Shown here piece after piece: positions 43,703 through 52,293 of a stretch of DNA of 64,000 bases. The DNA is from Hydrogenophaga sp. (GTDB lineage Bacteria; Pseudomonadota; Gammaproteobacteria; Burkholderiales; Burkholderiaceae_C): the NCBI RefSeq assembly GCF_018780385.1, contig NZ_JADMJO010000001.1, forward strand, positions 1 through 64,000, given 5' to 3'. The position numbers were made by a program, and so were the translations under genes. The first letter of the stretch is position 1. The number at the start of each line of letters is the position of its first letter. Under the pieces are notes generated by a model. It ran no database searches, was not told the DNA's origin, and saw only the letters and a list, made by a program, of their open reading frames with translations.

Positions 43703-45184
43703 TCAGCTCCGCGAGTACAGGTGAACGGCACCGCTGTTCTGTGTGTGCTCACCGAACGTGAAGCCGCCGAGGCTCCAGGGGGCGGCACCGTCTTCCAGGC
43801 GCGCACCCACCGCCAGTTGCTGGCCATCGCCCGACAGCGCCAGCGCCGAACCAAACAGGTCGCCCACCCGGGGGCGGTGGGACTTCACATAGTCCGTCTG
43901 GCTCCAACGCTTGCCTTCGCGGGCATACAGGTACACAGCACCGGCCGACAGCACGCTGTTGTCGGCCTGGTCCCCGTTGAGCCCCGCTGCCGCGCTCGCT
44001 TCGTAGACCGCCGAGACGGCCAGCACACGGCCGTCGGCCGAGAGCGCCAGCCGCTCACCAAACGCATCGCCCACGTCGGCGTTCGACGCACGCAAGCGGG
44101 CCTGTTGATGCCACTGTTCGCCCTGTTGCACAAACACATAAGCACTGCCGACCGAGCGCTGCCGTGCCTCGGTGCCGTCCGGCGCGGTCGCGCCCACCGC
44201 GAGGGTGGCGCCATCGGCAGAGAGCAGCACCTGGGAGCCGAGCGGGTTCTGCCTGGTCGCATCGGCCGACGTCACGATGGCCTGCTCGCGCCAGCCCGCC
44301 GCCTCCTGACGGAACACATGCACGGCGCCCAGCCCCGAGGCGTGTGCACCGGCGGCCAAGGTGAGGCCATCAAAGGAAAGCGCCACGCTGGTGCCCAAAC
44401 GCCCACCGGTCTGGGCATTGGAGGCTTCCAGGACCGCCTGTTCGGTCCAGCCCGAGGCGCCTTGCTTGAACACGTACACGGCGCCGCTGTCGGCACGCGG
44501 CGCATGGACTTCGCCACCGTCGCGGCGGTGGGCGCTCACCGCCACGGTATCGCCCCGGCCCGAGAGCGAGACGCTCATGCCGAACCAGTCGAAGCTGCCC
44601 GCCTTCGATGCCAGCAGGCGCGACTGCAACGCCCAGTCTCCGTCACCGCGGCCAAACACATACACGGTGCCTTGATCGCCAGCCAGGGCCGCGTCGGCGC
44701 TGGTGCCGTCGTGCGACTCGAAGGGCGCACCGACCGCGAGCTTGCTGCCATCGTCGGACAAGGACAGGCTGTGGCCAAAGCCGCTGCCGGTGGTGGGCAC
44801 GGTGGCCCTGAGGCGCGTCTGCTCGCGCCAGCCTTGGGGCGTGCGGGTGTAGACGTAAACCGCTCCGGCTGCGGGCAAACCGTCGGCGGGCCGGCCCATC
44901 GCTTTCAAATCGGCTCCCACCGCCAGCGTGTTTCCGTCGCGGGAAAGCGCCACAGCCGATCCGTAGACGTCGCCTGCCGCGGCATCCGATGCACTCAGGT
45001 GGGACAAAGCGATGCGGGTGTTGGCTGCCGGCATGAGCGCGGCGGGAAGGCCCAGGCCTTCCAGGGCGGCGACCGAAAACAGCGTGGAGCGCAGGGGAGA
45101 TGCGGCGTCGCTGGCACAAGCGCTCAGCCAGGCCGACAGCCCGATCAGGGGCACAGACACGCAAAGTCGAAAAAGGGAGGTCAT
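43703..45184 (-). CDS. FG-GAP repeat lipoprotein
   Basis: A 493-residue lipoprotein. The signal ends in the lipobox LSAC (Cys near 23). The mature part consists of six to seven repeats of about 60 residues with the pattern FG.S.ALS.DG.TLAVGA followed by GAVYVF..GW.EQA.L.AS, which is an integrin-alpha-like seven-bladed beta-propeller (FG-GAP). Such proteins are exported or surface-exposed and often bind ligands or calcium; the exact role is unknown. ATG 45184 was chosen for the signal peptide. It is convergent with the helicase gene (9-base gap) and stands alone otherwise. Confidence 0.82.
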   Translation of the reverse strand: MTSLFRLCVSVPLIGLSAWLSACASDAASPLRSTLFSVAALEGLGLPAALMPAANTRIALSHLSASDAAAGDVYGSAVALSRDGNTLAVGADLKAMGRPADGLPAAGAVYVYTRTPQGWREQTRLRATVPTTGSGFGHSLSLSDDGSKLAVGAPFESHDGTSADAALAGDQGTVYVFGRGDGDWALQSRLLASKAGSFDWFGMSVSLSGRGDTVAVSAHRRDGGEVHAPRADSGAVYVFKQGASGWTEQAVLEASNAQTGGRLGTSVALSFDGLTLAAGAHASGLGAVHVFRQEAAGWREQAIVTSADATRQNPLGSQVLLSADGATLAVGATAPDGTEARQRSVGSAYVFVQQGEQWHQQARLRASNADVGDAFGERLALSADGRVLAVSAVYEASAAAGLNGDQADNSVLSAGAVYLYAREGKRWSQTDYVKSHRPRVGDLFGSALALSGDGQQLAVGARLEDGAAPWSLGGFTFGEHTQNSGAVHLYSRS

Positions 45185-45454
45185 GGCGGAGGTCCTGCTG
45201 AATCGTTGATCTGCAACGATCCGGCAGTGCCTCGGGCGGTATGCCCGCACCTGCCAGTCGTTTGGTGGGGCAGATGTTCTTCAATCAGGGCCGCGACGAA
45301 CATACTCCAAAGGCGTTACAGGACCGCCTTTTCAGTCGGACTCATGAAGTAGTTCTCACGCAGCCACCTCAACATGCGTGACAAATGCCCACCGCCGCTG
45401 CGGCCACCACCGGGTCCGTGCGGTCCTGCGGGGTGATGCGGAAGGCGCTTCGTG
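45185..45454. other. Intergenic region without a recognised gene
   Basis: A 270-base gap between the FG-GAP gene (starts at 45184, minus) and the CorC-like gene (ends at 45455, minus). The FG-GAP promoter must lie here. A 6-bp stem AAGGCG / CGCCTT at 45310-45330 followed by only two T residues is too weak to call a terminator. I see no other gene or structured element. Confidence 0.5.
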
Positions 45455-46765
45455 TCACCCGTCGGTTTCGACGGCGGTTTCAGCCTCGGGCAAGCGCGAA
45501 ATCAGCACTTGGTCAATGCGCCGGCCATCGAGCACCAGCACCTCGAAACGCCAACCCGCGCACTCCACGCTGTCGGCTTGATCGAGCAAGTCGCCCGCCA
45601 CCGTCTGCATGAGGCCCGCCACCGTGTTGTAGCGGCCCTTGTCCTCGTCGGGCAGTTCGTCGATGTCCAGGCGCGACTTGAGTTCGGCCACGGGCATGGC
45701 GCCGTCAATCAACCATGCGCCGTCTTCACGCTGTGTGGCCCAGGCGTCCACCGCGGCGTGCGGCGAGAGTTCACCGGTGATGGCCTCCAGCATGTCCAGC
45801 GGCGTGAGCAGGCCCTGCACCACCCCGTATTCGTCGACCACGAACACCATGCGCGTGGCGCGCTCGCGGAACTGCTCCAGCAGCTCCATGCCGCTGAGCG
45901 TTTCGGGCACGAACACGGCTGGCTGCACATGGCGCATCAGTGCCTCGTTGTTGCCCTCGGACTGCAGCGCCAGCATGCGCGGCAGGTGAATGACGCCCAC
46001 CACGTCGTCGAGCCCGCCACGGCACACCGGGTACCAGGAGTGGCCGGTGGTCCAGGCACGCTGCACCGCCACGTCGATGCTGTCCTGCGCGTCCAGCCAC
46101 TCGATCTCGGAGCGCGGCACCATGATGGAGGTGAGCTGACGGTCGTCGAGCAAAAACACGTTGCGCACCATCTGGTGCTCGTGCTCTTCAATGATGCCGG
46201 CGTCCACGCCCTCTTCCAGGCTGGCATTGATCTCTTCCTCGGTCACGTGCTGCACAGCGTTGGTGTCGATACGCAGCAGCTTGAGCATCCACTGCGTGGT
46301 GTGCGTGAGCAGCCACACGAAAGGCTTGGCGGCCTTGGCCACGAAGGCCATCGGACGCGAGACCCAGCGCGAGACGGCCTCGGGATACAGCTGCCCGATG
46401 CGCTTGGGTACGAGTTCGCCGAAGACGATGGTGATGAAGGTGATGACGACCACCACGATGGCGGTGGACATGATGTTGGCCGTGGCCGCGGTGAGGCCTT
46501 GCAACTGCATCCACACACCCAGATCGTCGCTGAACGCGGCCTCGCCCACGATGCCGTTGAGCATGCCGATGGAGGTGATGCCGACCTGCACCGAGGAGAG
46601 GAACTGCGTGGGGTTCTCCAGCAGCTTCAGCGCGGTGATGGAACCCTTGTCACCGGCCTCGGCCATGGCAGCCAGCCGAGCCTTGCGGCTGGAAGCCAGT
46701 GCCAGCTCGGACATGGCAAACGCGCCGTTGAGCAGCGTGAGGAAAACAATGAGGAGGATGTCCAT
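45455..46765 (-). CDS. CorC/HlyC-family membrane protein (DUF21-CBS-CBS-CorC)
   Basis: A 436-residue inner-membrane protein. DUF21 (~1-195) has four hydrophobic segments and NGAFAMSELALASSRKARL. Two CBS domains follow (~215-335, MVPRSEIEWLD and FVVDEYGVVQGLLTPLDMLEAI). A CorC/HlyC domain closes the protein (~350-430). The family is annotated as hemolysin-like, but members act in Mg2+/Co2+ efflux or membrane integrity. Its ATG (46765) lies only 9 bases from the divergent apaH ATG, so both promoters overlap the other gene's coding sequence. No ribosome binding site is recognisable. Confidence 0.88.
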   Translation of the reverse strand: MDILLIVFLTLLNGAFAMSELALASSRKARLAAMAEAGDKGSITALKLLENPTQFLSSVQVGITSIGMLNGIVGEAAFSDDLGVWMQLQGLTAATANIMSTAIVVVVITFITIVFGELVPKRIGQLYPEAVSRWVSRPMAFVAKAAKPFVWLLTHTTQWMLKLLRIDTNAVQHVTEEEINASLEEGVDAGIIEEHEHQMVRNVFLLDDRQLTSIMVPRSEIEWLDAQDSIDVAVQRAWTTGHSWYPVCRGGLDDVVGVIHLPRMLALQSEGNNEALMRHVQPAVFVPETLSGMELLEQFRERATRMVFVVDEYGVVQGLLTPLDMLEAITGELSPHAAVDAWATQREDGAWLIDGAMPVAELKSRLDIDELPDEDKGRYNTVAGLMQTVAGDLLDQADSVECAGWRFEVLVLDGRRIDQVLISRLPEAETAVETDG

Positions 46766-46766
46766 A

Positions 46767-46776
46767 ATCGGCCGAT
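46767..46776. promoter_or_regulatory. Perfect 10-bp palindrome between the corC-like and apaH starts
   Basis: ATCGGCCGAT occupies nearly the whole space between the two divergent start codons (46765 and 46775) and overlaps the first bases of apaH. It may be chance in GC-rich DNA, or an operator seen by both genes. Confidence 0.3.
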
Positions 46777-47614
46777 GGCACTTTACATGATTGGGGATGT
46801 GCAGGGGTGTGACGAGCCTCTGGGCCGCCTGCTCGACGAGCTGGACTTCTCACCGAGCCGCGACACGCTGTACCTGCTGGGCGATCTGGTCAACCGGGGA
46901 CCCGCATCCCTGCAAGTTCTGCGCCGGCTCATTGCGCTGGATGGCGCGGCGCACAGCTTGCTCGGCAACCACGACCTGCATCTGCTGGCCGCCGCGCATG
47001 GCGTGCGCAAACCCCACCGCAACGACACCGTGGGCGACATCCTGGACGCGCCCGACCGCGACGCCTTGCTGGACTGGCTTCGGCAACGCCCCATGGCGCT
47101 GTACGAACACGGCTGGTTGATGGTGCACGCCGGCGTGTTGCCGCAGTGGGATGTGGCCGACACGATGACACGAGCCCACGAGCTCGAGTCCGTGCTGCGC
47201 AGCGCCGACTGGACCACGTTCCTGCAACAGATGTATGGCAACGAGCCTCCTTTCTGGAGCGATTCGCTGCGAGGCGCCGATCGCCTGCGCGTGGTGGTCA
47301 ATGCCTTCACGCGGCTGCGCTTCTGCACGGCACAGGGTGTCATGGAATTCGATACCAAGGAGGGCGCCGATGGCGCACCGCCGGGCTTCATGCCGTGGTT
47401 CGACGTGCCGGGCCGCCGCACGGCCGGCATACCGGTGGCGTTCGGCCACTGGTCGACCCTGGGTGAGGCGCGCCGCGACGGTGTGTTGCCGCTGGACACG
47501 GGATGTGTGTGGGGAGGCTGTCTGACGGCGGCGCGCATCCTGAGCGAACGAGGTCAGGTGGAGCGCATCGCCGTGCGCTGCACGCAGGCCCAGAGGCCCG
47601 GCAAGGGCACTTGA
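46775..47614 (+). CDS. apaH: ApaH, symmetrical diadenosine tetraphosphatase
   Basis: A 279-residue metallophosphatase that hydrolyses Ap4A to two ADP and also removes Np4-caps from RNA. Motifs: YMIGDVQGC (5-12), LLGDLVNRGP, SLLGNHDLHLL, MVHAGVLPQWD and GHWSTLG near the C-terminus. Length matches the family. Start ATG 46775 begins with the canonical MALYMIGD. No ribosome binding site sits at the usual distance, and the first nine upstream bases already reach the divergent corC-like gene, so translation initiation may be leaderless. It is convergent with rhlE (15-base gap). Confidence 0.93.
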   Translation: MALYMIGDVQGCDEPLGRLLDELDFSPSRDTLYLLGDLVNRGPASLQVLRRLIALDGAAHSLLGNHDLHLLAAAHGVRKPHRNDTVGDILDAPDRDALLDWLRQRPMALYEHGWLMVHAGVLPQWDVADTMTRAHELESVLRSADWTTFLQQMYGNEPPFWSDSLRGADRLRVVVNAFTRLRFCTAQGVMEFDTKEGADGAPPGFMPWFDVPGRRTAGIPVAFGHWSTLGEARRDGVLPLDTGCVWGGCLTAARILSERGQVERIAVRCTQAQRPGKGT

Positions 47615-47629
47615 GCGCGTGGGCAGCGC

Positions 47630-49150
47630 TCAGTCTTCCTGCACCGGCGCGGGAACGGGCTCGGCCGCCACAGGTGCCGGTGCGCTCTTGAAGAGCGCTG
47701 GCACTTTTTTGCGTGACTTGATGTTGGGTGACACGGTGCGCGCCGTGGGACGCGATGCGGCTTCCCACGAAGGCGGGGTGTCACCACTGACGCTGGGCTC
47801 GTAGGGTTTGTCGAACAACGGGTCGGCCGGTGCGCGGGGCGCGCGCACGGGGTGGCCGACCGGAGCGGTGCGGCCTTCGCCACGCGATTCGCCGCGGAAT
47901 TCGCGCTCGCGCGGTGGGCGGCTCTCGCGAGGCTCGCGGCGCTCTTCACCCTCGGGGGTCTGCCAGGCGCGCTGGCCATCGTTGAAGCGGCCGGCAGGGC
48001 GTTTGTCCGCTTCGAGTTCCAGCGCTTCGAGTTCGAGCTTTTTGCCCAACAGTTTTTCCAGGTCGCCCATCAGGCGCGCGTCGCGCGCGCTCACGAACGA
48101 CACCGCCAGGCCTGAAGCACCGGCGCGGCCCGTGCGGCCAATGCGGTGCACATAGTCTTCGGCGTTGAACGGGATGTCGAAGTTGAACACCGCTGGCACA
48201 TCCTTGATGTCCAGACCGCGCGCGGCCACGTCGGTGCAGACCAGCAGATCCACCGCGCCACTCTTGAAGGCTTCCAGGGCTTTCAAGCGCTCGTCCTGAC
48301 TCTTGTCGCCATGCAGTGCGGTGGTGTTCAGACCCTCGCGCTCCAGCGAACGCGCCAGACGCGCGCAGCCGAGCTTGCTGTTGACAAACACGAAGGCCTG
48401 CTTGAGGCCGCGCTCGGCGAGGATCTTCTTGAGCACGCTGCGCTTGTCGTCGTCGTCGACGCTGTAGAAATGCTGCTCCACGGTGGAAGCGGTGGCATTG
48501 GAGCGCGCCACTTCGATCGTCACCGGGTCCTGCAGGTAGCTGCCGGCCAGGCGCTTGATCTCGGTGGAGAAGGTGGCCGAGAACAGCAGCGTGGTGCGCT
48601 GCTTGGGCAGGTAGGACAGGATGCGCTGGAGGTCGGGCAGAAAACCGATGTCGAGCATGCGGTCGGCTTCGTCCAGCACCACGTATTCGACCTGGTTGAG
48701 CACGCAGTTCTTGGCTTCGATGTGGTCCAGCAGGCGGCCCGGTGTGGCCACCAGCACCTCGACGCCCTTTTTCAGCTCGGCCGTCTGCGGCTTCATGTCC
48801 ATGCCACCAAACACCACCATGCTGCGCAGCTGGGTGTACTTGGCGTAGAGCTTGACCTGCTCGGCCACCTGATCGGCCAGTTCGCGCGTGGGCAGCAGCA
48901 CCAGGGCGCGCACGGGGTGGCGTGCGGGCGAGGTTGAGGCGTTCTCGTGCTTCATCATGCGCTGCAGCAGGGGCAGCGTGAATGCGGCTGTCTTGCCGGT
49001 GCCGGTCTGGGCGGCGCCCATCACGTCACGGCCTTGCAGTACCACGGGAATCGCCTGCGCCTGGATCGGCGTCATGGTCTCGTAGCCCATTTCGGCCACG
49101 GCACGCTCAATGGCGGGGGAGAGAGACAGTTCGGAAAAAGATTGGGTCAT
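47630..49150 (-). CDS. rhlE: DEAD-box RNA helicase, RhlE type
   Basis: A 506-residue DEAD-box ATP-dependent RNA helicase for ribosome assembly or RNA turnover. Motifs: Q-motif (GYETMTPIQAQAIP), Walker A AQTGTGKTAAF, PTRELADQV, GGMD, VLDEADRMLDIGF, SAT (LLFSATFS), TDVAARGLDI and YVHRIGRTGRAG. The C-terminal ~110 residues are a low-complexity Arg/Glu/Pro-rich tail (EERREPRESRPPREREFRG) that is basic overall and presumably binds RNA. Start ATG 49150 (MTQSFSEL) is the family N-terminus. Single-gene unit, convergent with apaH. Confidence 0.92.
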   Translation of the reverse strand: MTQSFSELSLSPAIERAVAEMGYETMTPIQAQAIPVVLQGRDVMGAAQTGTGKTAAFTLPLLQRMMKHENASTSPARHPVRALVLLPTRELADQVAEQVKLYAKYTQLRSMVVFGGMDMKPQTAELKKGVEVLVATPGRLLDHIEAKNCVLNQVEYVVLDEADRMLDIGFLPDLQRILSYLPKQRTTLLFSATFSTEIKRLAGSYLQDPVTIEVARSNATASTVEQHFYSVDDDDKRSVLKKILAERGLKQAFVFVNSKLGCARLARSLEREGLNTTALHGDKSQDERLKALEAFKSGAVDLLVCTDVAARGLDIKDVPAVFNFDIPFNAEDYVHRIGRTGRAGASGLAVSFVSARDARLMGDLEKLLGKKLELEALELEADKRPAGRFNDGQRAWQTPEGEERREPRESRPPREREFRGESRGEGRTAPVGHPVRAPRAPADPLFDKPYEPSVSGDTPPSWEAASRPTARTVSPNIKSRKKVPALFKSAPAPVAAEPVPAPVQED

Positions 49151-49226
49151 GGGCGTCAAAGTTAGCCCGTCATTGTCGCACTTTGACGACTTTTCGTCCA
49201 AAAGCGCCCCTCACGCGGGAAGACGC

Positions 49227-50114
49227 TCAGAGCGCAGCGGCTTTGAACGTGTCGCAGGACTGAACGCTGCCCGACTTGAGGCCGCTGTTGAACCAGCGTT
49301 GCCGCTGCTCGCTGGTGCCATGGGTGAAGCTGTCGGGCACGACCTGACCCTGGCTCTTGCGCTGCAAGGCATCGTCGCCGATAGCCGCGGCGGCATTCAT
49401 GGCTTCCTCCACGTCGCCCGGCTCCAGAATGGCGCCGGTTTTCTGGTTGTGGTGCGCCCAGATGCCTGCAAAACAGTCGGCCTGCAGCTCGACGCGCACC
49501 GACATGGCGTTGAATTCGCGTTGGCTCACCTTGCCGCGCATCTCGTCCATCTTGCCGGTGATGCCCAGCAGGTTCTGCACGTGGTGACCCACTTCGTGCG
49601 CGATCACATAGGCCTGCGCGAAGTCGCCGGGGGCGCCGAGCTTGGTGCGCAGCGTGTCGTAGAAAGCGAGGTCGATGTAGACCTTCTGGTCACCCGGGCA
49701 ATAAAACGGCCCCATGGCCGCTTGGCCGGTGCCGCAGGCCGTGGGCGTGGCGCCGCGAAACAGCACCAGGCGCGGCTTCTGGTAGGTCGACCCAGCTTGT
49801 TGGAACATGGGGCCCCACACGTCTTCGGTGCCGCCCAGCACCGAGGCCACAAAGCGGCCCATGTCGTCGGTGGGTGCCTGCGTCGGGCCTTGGGTGGTTT
49901 CCACCTGGGCAGGCGGCGACATATCACCGCCGCTGAGCGCCCCGAGGATGGTCAGGGGATTGATGCCGAAGATCCAGCCGGCCACCAGGGCCACGGCGAT
50001 GGTGCCCACGCCGATACCGCGCCCACCGATACCCCGGCCACCCCCGAACCCACCGCCTGGTTGCGAGCGCCGGTCCTCGACTTGGTCGGACTCACGGTTG
50101 TTTTCCCATTTCAT
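49227..50114 (-). CDS. YpfJ-like neutral zinc metallopeptidase
   Basis: A 295-residue membrane-anchored predicted zinc peptidase. A hydrophilic N-terminus with MKWENNRESDQVEDRR and a Gly/Arg-rich stretch precedes one membrane helix (~35-55). The catalytic motif HEVGHH is at 173-178, and the third zinc ligand probably lies in ELQADCFAGIWAHH. Family length and the conserved N-terminal 'MxW...RxSxNVEDRR'-like pattern fit. The substrate is unknown. Single-gene unit between rhlE and dcd. Confidence 0.88.
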   Translation of the reverse strand: MKWENNRESDQVEDRRSQPGGGFGGGRGIGGRGIGVGTIAVALVAGWIFGINPLTILGALSGGDMSPPAQVETTQGPTQAPTDDMGRFVASVLGGTEDVWGPMFQQAGSTYQKPRLVLFRGATPTACGTGQAAMGPFYCPGDQKVYIDLAFYDTLRTKLGAPGDFAQAYVIAHEVGHHVQNLLGITGKMDEMRGKVSQREFNAMSVRVELQADCFAGIWAHHNQKTGAILEPGDVEEAMNAAAAIGDDALQRKSQGQVVPDSFTHGTSEQRQRWFNSGLKSGSVQSCDTFKAAAL

Positions 50115-50243
50115 GCTGCGTCTCCTGGGCAGCGGGAGTCGCTGCGCGGCCCATTATCCGGGCGGCCGGGCCTCAGGCGATGCCCGTCTGGCAGGCACCG
50201 GCATGCCCACACCGTCGCTTGGCCTGCTTCAAGGGCCAGCAGC

Positions 50244-50816
50244 TCAGGCTTTGGGCAGCGTGACGCCGGTCTGTCCCTGGTACTTGCCGCCGCGGTCCTT
50301 GTAGCTGACCTCGCACACGTCGTCCTTGTCGCTCTCGAAAAACAGCACCTGGGCGCAGCCTTCACCGGCATAGATCTTGGCCGGCAATGGCGTGGTGTTG
50401 CTGAACTCCAGCGTCACGTAGCCTTCCCATTCGGGCTCGAAGGGGGTCACGTTGACGATGATGCCGCAGCGCGCGTAGGTGCTCTTCCCCAGGCAGATGG
50501 TGAGCACATTGCGCGGGATGCGGAAGTACTCCATGGTGCGCGCCAGCGCGAAGCTGTTGGGCGGGATGACGCAAACATCCTTGTTGATGTCGACGAAACT
50601 GTTCTCGTCGAAGTTTTTCGGGTCGACCACCGTGCTGTGGATGTTGGTGAACACCTTGAATTCGGGTGCGCATCGAATGTCGTACCCATAGCTGCTGGTC
50701 CCGTAGCTGATCACCTTCTTGCCGTCCACCGTCCGCACCTGTCCAGGCTCGAACGGTGAAATCAGGCCGTGTTCTTCGGCCATGCGGCGGATCCATTTGT
50801 CGCTTTTGATGCTCAT
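50244..50816 (-). CDS. dcd: Dcd, dCTP deaminase
   Basis: A 190-residue enzyme that deaminates dCTP to dUTP for thymidylate synthesis. It is full length and highly conserved: [65 protein letters not shown] (substrate-binding Ser-Arg region) and [19 protein letters not shown]. Start ATG 50816. The neighbours are not functionally related. The 129-base gap to the zinc peptidase gene holds nothing recognisable. Confidence 0.95.
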   Translation of the reverse strand: MSIKSDKWIRRMAEEHGLISPFEPGQVRTVDGKKVISYGTSSYGYDIRCAPEFKVFTNIHSTVVDPKNFDENSFVDINKDVCVIPPNSFALARTMEYFRIPRNVLTICLGKSTYARCGIIVNVTPFEPEWEGYVTLEFSNTTPLPAKIYAGEGCAQVLFFESDKDDVCEVSYKDRGGKYQGQTGVTLPKA

Positions 50817-50858
50817 GGAGGCGCATTGTAGGGAACTCGGCCTGCTGGCCGCAGGCGC

Positions 50859-51257
50859 TCAGGCGTACTTGTCGCCCACCTGTTCGCGCAGCGGGTGCGT
50901 GTCGTAGACGATGTGCATGGTGGCGATGCGGTCGCTGCCGGCGCGAAAGCCGAACACGTCGACGCAGACGAAATCCACCACCCGCCCGTCCTTGAGCGTC
51001 CAGTCGTAGCGGAAGTAGGCCGCCACGCGCGTGCTGTCGGTACCAGTCAGAACCGAGGCGAACAGGTCGATCAGCGTGATGACGCTCTGGCTGGAGGCCT
51101 GCGCCAGCTTGGGGAAAAAATCGCGTGCCTTCATCTCACCGAGAAAGGGCGAGTTCACCATCCCATCGGGTTCGAACAGTGCCACCAGCCCGGCGGTGTC
51201 GCTCTCGTGCAGGCAGCGCAAGTAGGCGCGGATGGTGTCGAGCTGGGGTGAGTTCAC
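50859..51257 (-). CDS. NTF2/SnoaL-like protein
   Basis: A 132-residue protein of the NTF2-like (SnoaL/nuclear transport factor 2) fold: TIRAYLRCLHESDTAGLVALFEPDG at the N-terminus, YFRYDWTLKDGRVVDFVCVDVF and IATMHIVYDTHP later. Such single-domain proteins are isomerases, hydratases or binding proteins for small hydrophobic molecules. GTG 51257 is supported by AAGGAG 7 bases upstream; an upstream ATG at 51335 would reach into the divergent regulatory region. It is divergent from a LysR regulator, the usual sign of being its target. Confidence 0.78.
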   Translation of the reverse strand: MNSPQLDTIRAYLRCLHESDTAGLVALFEPDGMVNSPFLGEMKARDFFPKLAQASSQSVITLIDLFASVLTGTDSTRVAAYFRYDWTLKDGRVVDFVCVDVFGFRAGSDRIATMHIVYDTHPLREQVGDKYA

Positions 51258-51300
51258 GGCGTGCTCCTTCAAACAAGATGGTCCGCATTGTTGGCGGCGC

Positions 51301-51334
51301 CTTGCGCACAGGCAAGACACAATGTTGGCCAACA
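51301..51334. promoter_or_regulatory. Palindromes in the LysR divergent promoter region
   Basis: CTTGC-GCACAG-GCAAG at 51301-51316 and the perfect 12-bp palindrome TGTTGGCCAACA at 51323-51334 lie in the 91-base gap between the NTF2-like gene and lysR. LysR proteins bind one recognition and one activation site in such gaps, so these are the candidate operators. Confidence 0.5.
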
Positions 51335-51348
51335 CATAAACAACGTTG

Positions 51349-52260
51349 ATGAATCTTCGCTACCTGTATTACCTTCGTCTGGTCGTGGACCACGGCAGCT
51401 TTGCCGCCGCGGCCCGCGTCGCTGGCGTCTCGCAACCCGCCATCAGCCACGGCCTGCGCGTGCTGCAGCGCGAGTTCGATACGCCGCTGTTCACCCCGTC
51501 GGGGCGCAACAAGAGTCCCACCGAGACCGCGCTGCGCGCCAGTCTGCAGGCGCACGGCATTGAGCAAGGGCTCGCTGCGCTGTCGCGGCCCCAAGCTCCA
51601 TCCGCCGACCGGAACATCCTGCGCGTGGGAATGACGGCTGCGGGTCTCAGGCTCTACGGCCCGACCATCGACGCCACCTGGCGCCAGGCCTCTGCGCGTC
51701 GCCAACTCCAGGTGTCCACCGCCGATGAGGGGCGCATGCTGGCCTCGCTCCAGGGCGGCGGGCTCGATCTGGTGATTGCGCCGCTGCCGCGCACCTACCA
51801 ACCCAGCGGCGTGAACCGGTACCCGCTGTACCTGAGCGCGCCGGTGGTCTGCGCCCGCCGGGGCCATCCGCTGGGGTCGGCGCGATCGCTGGACGAGCTG
51901 CAAGGCGCACCATGGGCGATCGTGGGCCCCAGCGTGAGTGGTCCGGTGAACGTGCTGCTGGAAGCCCACGCCGTGCGCCGGCTGCCGCCGCCCCGGGTGA
52001 CGGTGACCTGCCCCGACCACGCCGCGCTCCTGCACATGGTGGGCCACAGCGACCTGCTGTGCGTGATCACCCACGACGCTCTGCTGGACGGCGTGTTGAA
52101 ACCCATCCGCATCCGCGAAACCTTGCCACGCTACGAGGTACACCTGTTCGCACCAGCGCGGCCAAGGCGAGACCTTCAGCCCGTCCTGGCTGCGCTGAAA
52201 GCCCTGGCCTCCATCGCCACCCCTTCGGATAACCCCGCGAACTTCCCGGAATTTCAGTAA
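51349..52260 (+). CDS. LysR-family transcriptional regulator
   Basis: A 303-residue LysR regulator. Winged HTH at ~1-60 (LRYLYYLRLVVDHGSFAAAARVAGVSQPAISH). A substrate-binding domain (~85-290) follows with VGMTAAGLRLYGP and LIAPLP-like strands. Divergent from the NTF2-like gene, which it probably controls. ATG 51349 was chosen over the TTG three bases upstream. Its last codons (52252-52260) form one half of an 18-bp palindrome that belongs to the regulatory region of the following gene. The co-inducer is not predictable. Confidence 0.87.
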   Translation: MNLRYLYYLRLVVDHGSFAAAARVAGVSQPAISHGLRVLQREFDTPLFTPSGRNKSPTETALRASLQAHGIEQGLAALSRPQAPSADRNILRVGMTAAGLRLYGPTIDATWRQASARRQLQVSTADEGRMLASLQGGGLDLVIAPLPRTYQPSGVNRYPLYLSAPVVCARRGHPLGSARSLDELQGAPWAIVGPSVSGPVNVLLEAHAVRRLPPPRVTVTCPDHAALLHMVGHSDLLCVITHDALLDGVLKPIRIRETLPRYEVHLFAPARPRRDLQPVLAALKALASIATPSDNPANFPEFQ

Positions 52261-52269
52261 TTACTGAAA
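52252..52269. promoter_or_regulatory. 18-bp perfect palindrome TTTCAGTAA-TTACTGAAA ahead of gbsR-cydAB
   Basis: Nine-base arms with no spacer, centred at 52260/52261, overlapping the lysR stop codon and lying 24 bases before the GbsR-type gene. It is AT-rich in a GC-rich genome. Position and symmetry suggest the operator of the GbsR/MarR regulator controlling itself and cydAB. Confidence 0.65.
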
Positions 52270-52293
52270 ACTCAAGTCGGCAAAGGTACAGTG

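Noticed and set aside
45310..45332. AAGGCG/CGCCTT hairpin as terminator in the gap before the FG-GAP gene
   Set aside because: Only a 6-bp stem, a 9-base loop and two T residues.
45452..46774. In-frame upstream extension of apaH by about 440 codons
   Set aside because: This part is antisense to the corC-like gene; the ApaH family starts at MALYMIGD (46775).
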